A stretch of DNA of 11,427 nt, taken from contig JAIFNJ010000098.1 in NCBI GenBank assembly GCA_020047835.1, positions 1 through 11,427 of the forward strand, written 5' to 3'. This DNA is from Bacteroidota bacterium. Lineage in GTDB: Bacteria; Bacteroidota; Bacteroidia; Bacteroidales; SZUA-534. A program made the translations under genes and the position numbers. Below are positions 1-6,637 of this stretch, one piece after another. Each line of letters begins with the position of its first letter. The stretch's first letter is position 1. Below the pieces are notes generated by a model. It was not told the origin of the DNA. It was given only the letters and a program-made list of their open reading frames with translations, and ran no database searches.

Positions 1-2203
1 CACCGGGGTAGTAATACCGAGGGGCTGTGCCACCCGGCGAGGGTGCATTAACCAATAACATGGAAGCATACGACAGGTTGAAAACATTTTTAATTCCTGC
101 TGAAATTCCGCAGTCCAAATTTTTGGTGGTTTTAGTAAGGTAACCCAACTTCAAGTGGCTTAAGAAATAGGAGTGGTATTGCCCCGTGTTGGCATCGTTC
201 AGATATTGACTTCCAGTAAACTGAAACAGGGTACTTAAAAACCATCCAGCCCTATATTGAAAAAGCAATGAAGTCCACAAATGATGTTGGGGAATGCCCG
301 GCAAATAATTGCCATTATAGGAAATTCCGTCGGTTACAAATTGAGTAAAAACCGGATGCGAATAATTGTAGGCTGCCTGCGCAATCAACTGGGGTAGGTG
401 GAAATGCTGCTTGCGATTTAAACGTAGGGTGCTACTTACTTCAATACCGGAGTGATTGGTCGATCCGGCATTCCTTCCATAAAACACCGCATCACTCAGC
501 CGTTCGGTAACCAGCAAATTGTCGACCAAAAGCAGGTAAACAGTGGCTTCCATAAAAAATTGACCTTCGCTTGTGTGCAGCCTTACACCCGATTCTAGGT
601 TCCATCCCGTTTCCGGTTTTAAGTCAGGGTTGATTTCCCCAGTAGGCATCAGCGTTTCCTCAACTGAAGGTGCTGAAAAACCGTGACTCACGGAGCCATA
701 CAAAAACCACTGCTTTTTTATGGGAACATTGATGCCAATGTATGGAGAAAATATGGGTTTGTAGGAATACTGCCCCGATAAATCGACCGTGGAATTGGAT
801 AAGTCGGTTAGGGAATATGAGAGAAAATTGAAACTTAATCCGGCCTCAAGCAATGTGCCGTTTTCAAAACGGTATCCGCTTTGCATGAAAAGATTTAACG
901 GAATTCGGTCTTCGGCAAATTCGTTCAGCAGGGGGCCCTGAGTTCCTGAAAGGGTTTCATAAATGCTCCAGTTGTAATAATCATACAGAAATTCTAGTCC
1001 CGCATGCAAGTCAACCTTTCCAAGAACCATTTTCGTAACGTTACGGAATCCGATGCCTTTGGAGTTGTCGCTCAAAATGTTAAAGGGGCGCGATTCGTAG
1101 CTGTTCTTGAAATTCGAAAACAAGACGGAAGTATTGGTAACTTTGGCTCCCCACTGCTGTTCGTGTTTTAGGCCTATCAATCCTTTGGTGTATTCTTCAA
1201 ATCCCTGAACCCTAAGCCAGTTGGCTGCTGCACTATCCGGCGACTGTTCAAAGGTAGACTCTTTGAGTGAACTGGGAATGTAAGCTTTGGTTTTTATTAG
1301 CTGGATGAGGATTTCGGTAGTGGAGTTTTTACCCCGATACGAGGATAATAAATTCAGATTGTGCCGCTTGTAATTACTGTTCTGGCGCCAACCATCGGAT
1401 TGGGTGAGCGCATAAGCCGCAGAAACCGACCAGTGGGATTTTTTAAAGTGCAAGGATACTTCCGGCTTTAGGGTTTTAAACGACCCGGTTTCCAAAGCGG
1501 CGCTTCCATGCCAGCCTTCCTCTACATTGTTTTTGCCTTCAATTAAAATAGCACCTCCCAATCCGGAACCATACAACGCCGATTTTGAACCTTTCATAAC
1601 CTCTATGTTGTTGATTACCGAAGTATTGATGTCTTCTATTTCAGTAGTCCCGTCACCGTTGGTCAGAGGTATTTCGTTAAAATAGGCTTTAATGCGGTTT
1701 GTGGCATATGGGCTTCGCGAACCCACCCCACGGATGGTTATTCTATTGGTATTCAGCGTTCCTTGGTGCACAAAAACGCCTGGTAACTGATTTAATTTCT
1801 CCACATAGGATATTCCTGAGGAAGCAGCCATTTCATTTTTTGTAAGCAAACTCACACTCGATGGCATCTGCAACAGTTTATACCGGCTCATACCTGATTT
1901 TACCACTATCTGTTCCAATGGGGTGATGGCCGGAATTAAATAAACCTCAAGATTGCCAATTGGTGATGGTCCAAAAAGAGTGTCGGGCAAATAGCCCACA
2001 TGCGAAAGGTATAGAGTATCGGCCGCAGCCTCCAAGTAAAAAGCACCGTTTTCACCGGAAGTGGTATACTGGGCTCCATTAGTAATGACCACTTCCGATA
2101 AGGGGGCAAGCGTTTCAGCATCATAAACAGTACCGGTAATTTGGGCGGATACACAATATTGAATAAATAGTAAAAAAACCAGCCATAAGAATCGTGAAAG
2201 CAT
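1..2203 (-). CDS. TonB-dependent outer-membrane receptor, PqqU/YncD-like (3' end cut by window)
   Basis: An uninterrupted frame from ATG at 2203 runs off the left edge; 734 codons are visible. Order seen: signal peptide (about 1-20, ending CVSA before QITGTV), a carboxypeptidase-regulatory-like domain (about 21-95), a TonB-box-like stretch EQIVVKSG (97-104), a plug domain (about 110-220, with RGVGSRS at 158-164 and EVMKGSKSALYGSGLGG at 201-217), then a beta-barrel. The last visible residues, APRYYYPG, match the usual penultimate strand of such receptors, so probably only 10-20 residues are missing. It would sit in the outer membrane and import a ligand using TonB-ExbBD energy. From memory, several stretches resemble E. 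coli YncD/PqqU, the PQQ importer: GSRSxY plus IPxTxxDG in the plug, a DANTGQYHSY-like loop, and the ending. It starts 13 bases after the dehydrogenase stop on the same strand, so the two are probably co-transcribed. The family call is secure; PQQ as ligand is inference, and a siderophore or other cofactor is possible. Confidence 0.9.
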   Translation of the reverse strand, partial: MLSRFLWLVFLLFIQYCVSAQITGTVYDAETLAPLSEVVITNGAQYTTSGENGAFYLEAAADTLYLSHVGYLPDTLFGPSPIGNLEVYLIPAITPLEQIVVKSGMSRYKLLQMPSSVSLLTKNEMAASSGISYVEKLNQLPGVFVHQGTLNTNRITIRGVGSRSPYATNRIKAYFNEIPLTNGDGTTEIEDINTSVINNIEVMKGSKSALYGSGLGGAILIEGKNNVEEGWHGSAALETGSFKTLKPEVSLHFKKSHWSVSAAYALTQSDGWRQNSNYKRHNLNLLSSYRGKNSTTEILIQLIKTKAYIPSSLKESTFEQSPDSAAANWLRVQGFEEYTKGLIGLKHEQQWGAKVTNTSVLFSNFKNSYESRPFNILSDNSKGIGFRNVTKMVLGKVDLHAGLEFLYDYYNWSIYETLSGTQGPLLNEFAEDRIPLNLFMQSGYRFENGTLLEAGLSFNFLSYSLTDLSNSTVDLSGQYSYKPIFSPYIGINVPIKKQWFLYGSVSHGFSAPSVEETLMPTGEINPDLKPETGWNLESGVRLHTSEGQFFMEATVYLLLVDNLLVTERLSDAVFYGRNAGSTNHSGIEVSSTLRLNRKQHFHLPQLIAQAAYNYSHPVFTQFVTDGISYNGNYLPGIPQHHLWTSLLFQYRAGWFLSTLFQFTGSQYLNDANTGQYHSYFLSHLKLGYLTKTTKNLDCGISAGIKNVFNLSYASMLLVNAPSPGGTAPRYYYPG

Positions 2204-2216
2204 GTCTCAAGCTGTT

Positions 2217-3593
2217 TTATTCATTCACCGGAATCAGTTTAAGAATGCGGCCGGGGTTTTCCACACCTACATAAATAAAACCATCGGGGCTTACCTTAAC
2301 ATTGCGCACCCTTCCGATGCCTTCGAGCAAGCGCTCGTGTTTCACCACTTTGTTATTCTCAATCACGCACCGTTCCAAATATTCAAACCGCAAGGAACCA
2401 ATCAGTAAACTGTTTTCCCAACCTTTGTATTTGTTGCCGGTTAAAAAGGTCATTCCGCAAGGTGCAATGGATGGAATGTAATACGTAATGGGTTGTTCCA
2501 TACCTGTTTTAGCTGTGTCGGGTGTAAGTATGGTTCCATTATAGTTGATTCCGAATGAAATCACCGGCCAGCCATAGTTTTTTCCTGGTTTAATAAGGTT
2601 TATTTCGTCTCCTCCACGCGGACCGTGCTCCGATTCCCAAATTTCACCTGTTACTGGATGCATGGCTAATCCTTGGGGATTCCGGTGTCCATAACTGTAA
2701 ACCGAAGGTTCGGCACCTACTGTATTTACAAAAGGATTGTCGGCTGGAATGGTTCCATCGTCTTTAATCCGGTGGATTTTTCCGTTGGAATTGTTGAGTG
2801 TCTGTGGAAACATATCGTGGTTGCCGCGGTCGCCTATAGAAAAATATAAATAACCGTTACGATCGAATTCCATTTTGCAGCCATAATGATGGGAAGCACT
2901 TACTGCCGGTGTTCCTTTGTAAATGGGGGTAATATTGGTAAGCAGGTTACCTTTCAGTTTGGCTCTGATGATGGCGGTGTTTCCAGTATTTTTATCATTT
3001 TCGCCAAAATAGCTATAAGCAATATAAATAAAGCCGTTTTTTGCATAATCGGGATGCAGTTTTAAATCCATCAGTCCGCCCTGGCCTTTCACACGGATAT
3101 CAGGCAATCCTTCAATTTTAAGGAGTTTTTTTTCAGTAGTAAACCGCGATAGGGTTCCATTCCGCTCGGCAATAAGCAAATCGCCGTTGGCCAAAAACTC
3201 CAATCCCCAGGGAATTTCTAAACCAGTAACCACTTTTTCAATTTTGTATTTCACATCGGCCAAAATATATTCCGAAAGGGCTTTTACTTCATCCAACGAC
3301 ATAGAGGATCCAAAACCTGGCATGCCCTCACTTTCAATCCCTTTGGTGATGATTTGCCCAATTTGGTCGGCACTGGAACCGTACACCCATTTACGGTCAA
3401 CAAATTCCTCCAGATTGTTTCCATGGCAACCCGCGCAATAGTTTTTATAATTTTCCGAGGCCTCTTTATTTTCTTTTGAGTTCAGCAGGGTTTCGGGATT
3501 TGAAAAAGAATTCATGACCGAAAATCCAATTGCGGCAATTATAAGCGAAGTTGCAAAGGTGATGCTGATTATTCTTTTCATAGTGGTATCCAT
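2217..3593 (-). CDS. Cytochrome c / PQQ-dependent aldose sugar dehydrogenase fusion
   Basis: 458 residues. An N-terminal hydrophobic segment (about 7-27, no lipobox cysteine) exports or anchors the protein. A class I cytochrome c domain follows (about 40-115), with the haem site CAGCH at 53-57 and a likely axial Met in GMPGF (M91). Residues 120-458 form a six-bladed propeller of the glucose/sorbosone dehydrogenase family (E. coli YliI/Asd, soluble GDH type). Hallmarks are IPWGLEF (127-133), QGGLMDLKLHP (171-181), HHYG (235-238, probably including the catalytic His), YGHRNPQGLA (301-310, with the PQQ-contacting Arg-Asn pair) and SEHGPRGGDEIN (321-332). The protein probably oxidises an aldose in the periplasm and passes electrons from PQQ to the attached haem. 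Substrate unknown. ATG at 3581 (MKRIIS) is an equally plausible start; neither has a Shine-Dalgarno sequence, and I see no convincing promoter upstream. First gene of a probable two-gene operon with the TonB receptor. Confidence 0.9.
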   Translation of the reverse strand: MDTTMKRIISITFATSLIIAAIGFSVMNSFSNPETLLNSKENKEASENYKNYCAGCHGNNLEEFVDRKWVYGSSADQIGQIITKGIESEGMPGFGSSMSLDEVKALSEYILADVKYKIEKVVTGLEIPWGLEFLANGDLLIAERNGTLSRFTTEKKLLKIEGLPDIRVKGQGGLMDLKLHPDYAKNGFIYIAYSYFGENDKNTGNTAIIRAKLKGNLLTNITPIYKGTPAVSASHHYGCKMEFDRNGYLYFSIGDRGNHDMFPQTLNNSNGKIHRIKDDGTIPADNPFVNTVGAEPSVYSYGHRNPQGLAMHPVTGEIWESEHGPRGGDEINLIKPGKNYGWPVISFGINYNGTILTPDTAKTGMEQPITYYIPSIAPCGMTFLTGNKYKGWENSLLIGSLRFEYLERCVIENNKVVKHERLLEGIGRVRNVKVSPDGFIYVGVENPGRILKLIPVNE

Positions 3594-3781
3594 TTAAAGG
3601 TGAATGAAAGAGTTGATTTACTATAAAGGAAAAATAAGGAATTTTGTTTAATGATTTTGTGTTTTGAAGAAATAGAATGCTTAAAATCACGGTAATCGAT
3701 TTCCTCCTTAAGAATTATTGTCGCTGTAGGGATTAAAAAACCATTTAAAAATAACTATTACCTTTGCCCAAAATTCAAAAA
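3594..3781. other. Divergent intergenic region, dehydrogenase / thiL
   Basis: AT-rich spacer between two divergent genes. On the plus strand it holds the thiL -7 box. On the minus strand I find no TAnnTTTG box for the dehydrogenase; the nearest is a weak TATTTTTC at 3629-3636. A stretch AAGGAGGA (minus, about 3703-3710) resembles a Shine-Dalgarno sequence but precedes no convincing gene. Confidence 0.6.
3759..3766 (+). promoter_or_regulatory. Bacteroidota -7 box TACCTTTG for thiL
   Basis: TACCTTTG fits the Bacteroidota -7 consensus TAnnTTTG. No good TTG -33 element lies 17-23 bases upstream, so the call is tentative. If used, transcription would begin near 3773 and leave a leader of only about 9 bases before the ATG at 3782. 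The box contains the TTG at 3764, which argues against that TTG being a start codon. Confidence 0.4.
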
Positions 3782-4831
3782 ATGGCAGATACGCAAAAAA
3801 CAACCACCCAACTCAAAGATTTAGGAGAATTTGGTTTGATAGAACGGTTAACAAAAGATATAAAACTTCAGCATGATTCCTCTATTAAAGGAGTGGGTGA
3901 CGATGCTGCCGTGCTTGATTATTCCGGAAAGCAGTTGGTGGTAACCACCGATTTGCTTGTGGAAGGGGTTCACTTCGATTTAATTTATACCCCGCTAAAA
4001 CATTTAGGTTACAAAGCCATAGTGGTAAACCTTTCCGATGTGTATGCCATGAATGCCGTACCCAAACAAATTACGGTATCCTTGGCCGTTTCAGGCAAGT
4101 TTTCGTTGGAAGCCGTTGAATTGCTTTATCAAGGAATTAAAAAGGCCTGTGACTTTTACAACGTTGATTTAATTGGGGGCGATACCACTAGTTCTGTTAC
4201 CGGTTTAACTATAAGCATTACGGCATTGGGTGAAGTGGAAAAAGGAAAAGCGGTTTACCGCAATACCGCCAAACCCGGCGATTTGATTTGCGTTTCGGGC
4301 GATTTGGGGGCAGCCTATGCCGGACTGCTCTTGTTAAAGCGCGAGAAAGAAGTGTTTTTGGTAAATCCCAATTCGCAGCCCGATATGAGCACATACGACT
4401 ATGTGCTAGAACGCCAGCTGAAACCCGAAGCGCGCAGAGACATTTTTGAAGCTTTGAAAAATGCCGGAATTACCCCAACAGCCATGATTGATATTTCCGA
4501 TGGGCTCTCCTCCGAAATTCTTCATATATGTAAGCAATCGGGTTGCGGAGCTAAAATAAATGAAGGCTCATTACCCATTGATGTGCAAACCATTAATGTG
4601 GCAGAGGAATTAAACTTAGATCCTACCCTTTTAGCCATGAATGGGGGTGAGGATTATGAATTGCTGTTTACGGTTAATCCAAACGATGCCGAAAAATTGC
4701 AGGGTATTGCAGGAATCTCGGTAATTGGAGAAATACTTCCTAAAAAAGAGGATGTTCGGCTGTATGGAAAAGGAGAAGGGTCCACCATTATTAAGGCACA
4801 AGGGTGGAATGCTTATCCTGAAAAGGAATAA
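3782..4831 (+). CDS. thiL: Thiamine-monophosphate kinase
   Basis: ThiL phosphorylates thiamine monophosphate with ATP to make thiamine diphosphate, the last step of cofactor synthesis, in the cytosol. From the ATG at 3782 the protein is 349 residues, normal for the family. Motifs in order: GVGDDAAVLD (37-46, Mg/ATP-binding aspartates), VTTDLLVEGVHF (54-65), IGGDTT (131-136), MIDISDGLSSE (235-245, substrate/Mg region) and NGGEDYELLF (287-296). The frame can be extended 6 codons to a TTG at 3764, but that codon lies inside the likely -7 promoter box and the added residues are not conserved, so I prefer the ATG. It stands alone: divergent from the dehydrogenase and convergent with the stress protein, with no other thiamin genes in view. 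Confidence 0.95.
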   Translation: MADTQKTTTQLKDLGEFGLIERLTKDIKLQHDSSIKGVGDDAAVLDYSGKQLVVTTDLLVEGVHFDLIYTPLKHLGYKAIVVNLSDVYAMNAVPKQITVSLAVSGKFSLEAVELLYQGIKKACDFYNVDLIGGDTTSSVTGLTISITALGEVEKGKAVYRNTAKPGDLICVSGDLGAAYAGLLLLKREKEVFLVNPNSQPDMSTYDYVLERQLKPEARRDIFEALKNAGITPTAMIDISDGLSSEILHICKQSGCGAKINEGSLPIDVQTINVAEELNLDPTLLAMNGGEDYELLFTVNPNDAEKLQGIAGISVIGEILPKKEDVRLYGKGEGSTIIKAQGWNAYPEKE

Positions 4832-4860
4832 AAAAAAAGCCGCACTAATTTGGGCGGCTT
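4830..4860 (-). terminator. Rho-independent terminator of the universal stress gene
   Basis: A 7-bp stem, AAGCCGC (4837-4843) with GCGGCTT (4854-4860), encloses a 10-base loop. Read on the minus strand it is followed by a T tract (the A run at 4830-4838), the classic intrinsic terminator, starting about 22 bases after the stress-protein stop. On the plus strand it has no T tract, so it would be only a weak stop for the convergent thiL, whose stop codon it abuts. Confidence 0.75.
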
Positions 4861-4881
4861 AAAGTAACTTCAACAAGTTTA

Positions 4882-5712
4882 TTAGAACGTCCCCAAAGAA
4901 AAGTTTTGAGCCTTACGGGGGTTTACGCACATTACCGGAATACGGGCTGTATTGGCAATGATAAACTGTTCGCTGGCACCCATCACATAATCTAAGGTTC
5001 CAATGTTTTTCGTAGTCATAATCAGCATCATATCGGCTTCAATTTCTTTAGCATAATTGATAGTGCTTTCTGCAAAATCGCCGGACTTTGCTGTAGTAGC
5101 AATTTCGTAATCCACATTATATTTGCTCAGATACTTGCGGGCAAAAGTAAGGTTTTGGTTCACTTTTTTAACTAAACTGTTATCGCTTACTTCCTGTTTA
5201 ATAAAATGGATTTTTGCTTTAAATATTTTTCCAAAATAAATGGCCCAAATTAGTTTCTCTCTATTTTCACTTTTAAAATTAACTGGAAAAACAATTTTAT
5301 CATAGCTTACTTTTTCAGTCGGAGGATCTTGAACTACAATAAATGGAGCATAACAGCTCACAATGACTTTTAATGCCCAACTTCCGGTAAGTTTTTGCAT
5401 ACCCTTCATTCCATGGGTACCCATGATAACCAGATTAATATCTTCGTTTTCTTTGGTATATTCACCAATGGTGGTAAAAATTGAACCTTCTTTTACTACG
5501 GTATTGATAGAAACACCGAACTTTTCTGATGATTGGGCAGCTATTTCATTAAGTTTGGCCTGCGCCTCTTCAATTTCTTTGTCTTTTTTTACGATGTGCA
5601 ACAAGGTAATGGTATTATCCAGTACTTTTGCCATTTTTACCGCATGAGCTAAAGCATTATCAGCTTTTTCGGTAAAATCCCAAGGCACAATGATTCGTTT
5701 TCCGGCTTCCAT
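4882..5712 (-). CDS. Universal stress protein, two tandem Usp domains
   Basis: 276 residues with no signal or membrane segment, so cytosolic. Domain 1 (about 4-130) opens with RIIVPWDFT (Asp12, the usual nucleotide-contacting Asp) and carries a glycine loop GTHG (98-101) followed by GS (110-111), close to the Usp ATP motif G-x2-G-x9-G-S/T but with 8 rather than 9 spacer residues. Domain 2 (about 136-268) keeps the fold signature (KIVFPVNF at 139-146, ending IPVMCVNPR) but lacks the glycine loop, having MTTKNIGTLDYVMGAS instead, and so probably does not bind ATP. Tandem Usp proteins of this kind are common in Bacteroidota; the precise role is unknown and may be a signalling or stress-survival factor. 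It has its own promoter and terminator, so it is probably monocistronic. The ATG at 5712 suits the first beta strand. Confidence 0.88.
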   Translation of the reverse strand: MEAGKRIIVPWDFTEKADNALAHAVKMAKVLDNTITLLHIVKKDKEIEEAQAKLNEIAAQSSEKFGVSINTVVKEGSIFTTIGEYTKENEDINLVIMGTHGMKGMQKLTGSWALKVIVSCYAPFIVVQDPPTEKVSYDKIVFPVNFKSENREKLIWAIYFGKIFKAKIHFIKQEVSDNSLVKKVNQNLTFARKYLSKYNVDYEIATTAKSGDFAESTINYAKEIEADMMLIMTTKNIGTLDYVMGASEQFIIANTARIPVMCVNPRKAQNFSLGTF

Positions 5713-5758
5713 AAAAAAGGCATTTAGGTTATTGATTCAATTAGGGTAAAGTAAAAAT

Positions 5759-5789
5759 CAAATTTATGTAATTTTTTTAATTAAATCAA
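5759..5789 (-). promoter_or_regulatory. Bacteroidota-type promoter for the universal stress gene
   Basis: On the minus strand a -33 TTG (5787-5789) is followed after 20 bases by TAAATTTG (5759-5766), fitting the TTG-N17-23-TAnnTTTG consensus. The predicted start of transcription is near 5752, giving a leader of about 40 bases before the ATG at 5712. It lies just downstream of the lpxA terminator, so the stress gene can be expressed separately from the lipid A gene. Confidence 0.7.
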
Positions 5790-5797
5790 TGGTTAAC

Positions 5798-5828
5798 AAA
5801 AAACCCCAACAATTTAATGAAGGGGTTT
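5798..5828 (-). terminator. Rho-independent terminator after lpxA
   Basis: A 7-bp stem, AAACCCC (5801-5807) with GGGGTTT (5822-5828), has a 14-base AT-rich loop. On the minus strand it is followed by a run of six T (the A run 5798-5803). It begins 24 bases after the lpxA stop and ends 9 bases before the stress-gene -33 box, so the two transcription units are neatly separated. Confidence 0.75.
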
Positions 5829-5851
5829 CAATTTTTTATATAAAACAAGGA

Positions 5852-6637
5852 TTATAATTCAGCAAATTCACCGGAAATAATGCCTCTTTTTGAATTACTC
5901 ACAAAATCAATTATTACATCCCGTTCTTTGGAAGCAGGCAGCTCTGCCTTAATAACCTCTAGCGCTTGAGTTGTATTTAACCCTTTCTGGTAGATAGTCC
6001 GATAAACATCCTGTATGGCATAAATTTGTTCGTTGCTAAATTCCCTACGCCGCAAACCCACCGAATTTACTCCGGCAAAATTCAACGGATCGCGTCCGGC
6101 TTTAATATAAGGAGGAATATCTTTTCCTATTTTTGAGCCGCCTTGAACAATAACATGGGTGCCAATTCGAACAAATTGGTGAACCAAAATTCCACCACTT
6201 AAAATGGCGTGGTCGTCAATGTCAACCTCACCGGCAATTTGGGTGGCATTGCCCACTATCACATAGTTTTTGATGCGGCAATCGTGAGCCACGTGTGAAT
6301 AGGCCATTAGCAGGCAGTTTGAACCCACCTGGGTGGATCCTTTTGCCGAGGTTCCCCGGTTAATGGTTGCACATTCGCGCACCGTTGTGTTGTCGCCAAT
6401 AATTACCGTTGTTATTTCGCCAACAAACTTTAAATCCTGAGGGATGGCTCCAATTACGGCACCATGGAATATTCGGCAATTGTTTCCTATTTTTGTATAT
6501 TCTTTAATTACAGCATTAGCTCCAATCCAACAGTTGTCACCAATTTCAACATTTTTTTCGATGGTAACAAACGGTTCAATTACCACATTTTTACCAATTT
6601 TTGCTTCCGGATGAACGTTAGTTAAAGGATATTCCAT
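5852..6637 (-). other. lpxA: LpxA module with its own likely start codon
   Basis: UDP-N-acetylglucosamine acyltransferase performs the first step of lipid A synthesis, adding a 3-hydroxyacyl chain from ACP in the cytosol. Starting at the ATG at 6637 (MEYPLTNVHPEAKIG) the module is 261 residues, the usual length for a stand-alone LpxA. It shows left-handed beta-helix hexapeptide repeats (about residues 10-190), the SHVAHDC motif whose second His (H569 of the fused frame) matches the catalytic His125 of E. coli, and a helical C-terminal domain with GLRRREFS. The ATG is preceded by an A-rich stretch typical of starts in this phylum and lies 20 bases after the displaced FabZ stop. This is probably the original gene start, and LpxA may still be made from it whatever happens to the upstream frame. 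Confidence 0.88.

Noticed and set aside
1936..2154. Short minus-strand ORF inside the receptor
   Set aside because: It is a shadow in another frame; the receptor frame through the same bases reads as the regulatory-like domain and the start of the plug.
3466..3690. A 74-residue minus-strand ORF with a Shine-Dalgarno-like AAGGAGGA upstream
   Set aside because: It overlaps the start of the dehydrogenase out of frame, its sequence has no recognisable domain, and genes in this phylum do not rely on Shine-Dalgarno sites. The overlapping frame has the haem and signal features.
3594..3781. Thiamin (THI-box) riboswitch ahead of thiL
   Set aside because: I see no CUGAGA or ACCUGAU-like core, and the predicted leader is only about 9 bases.
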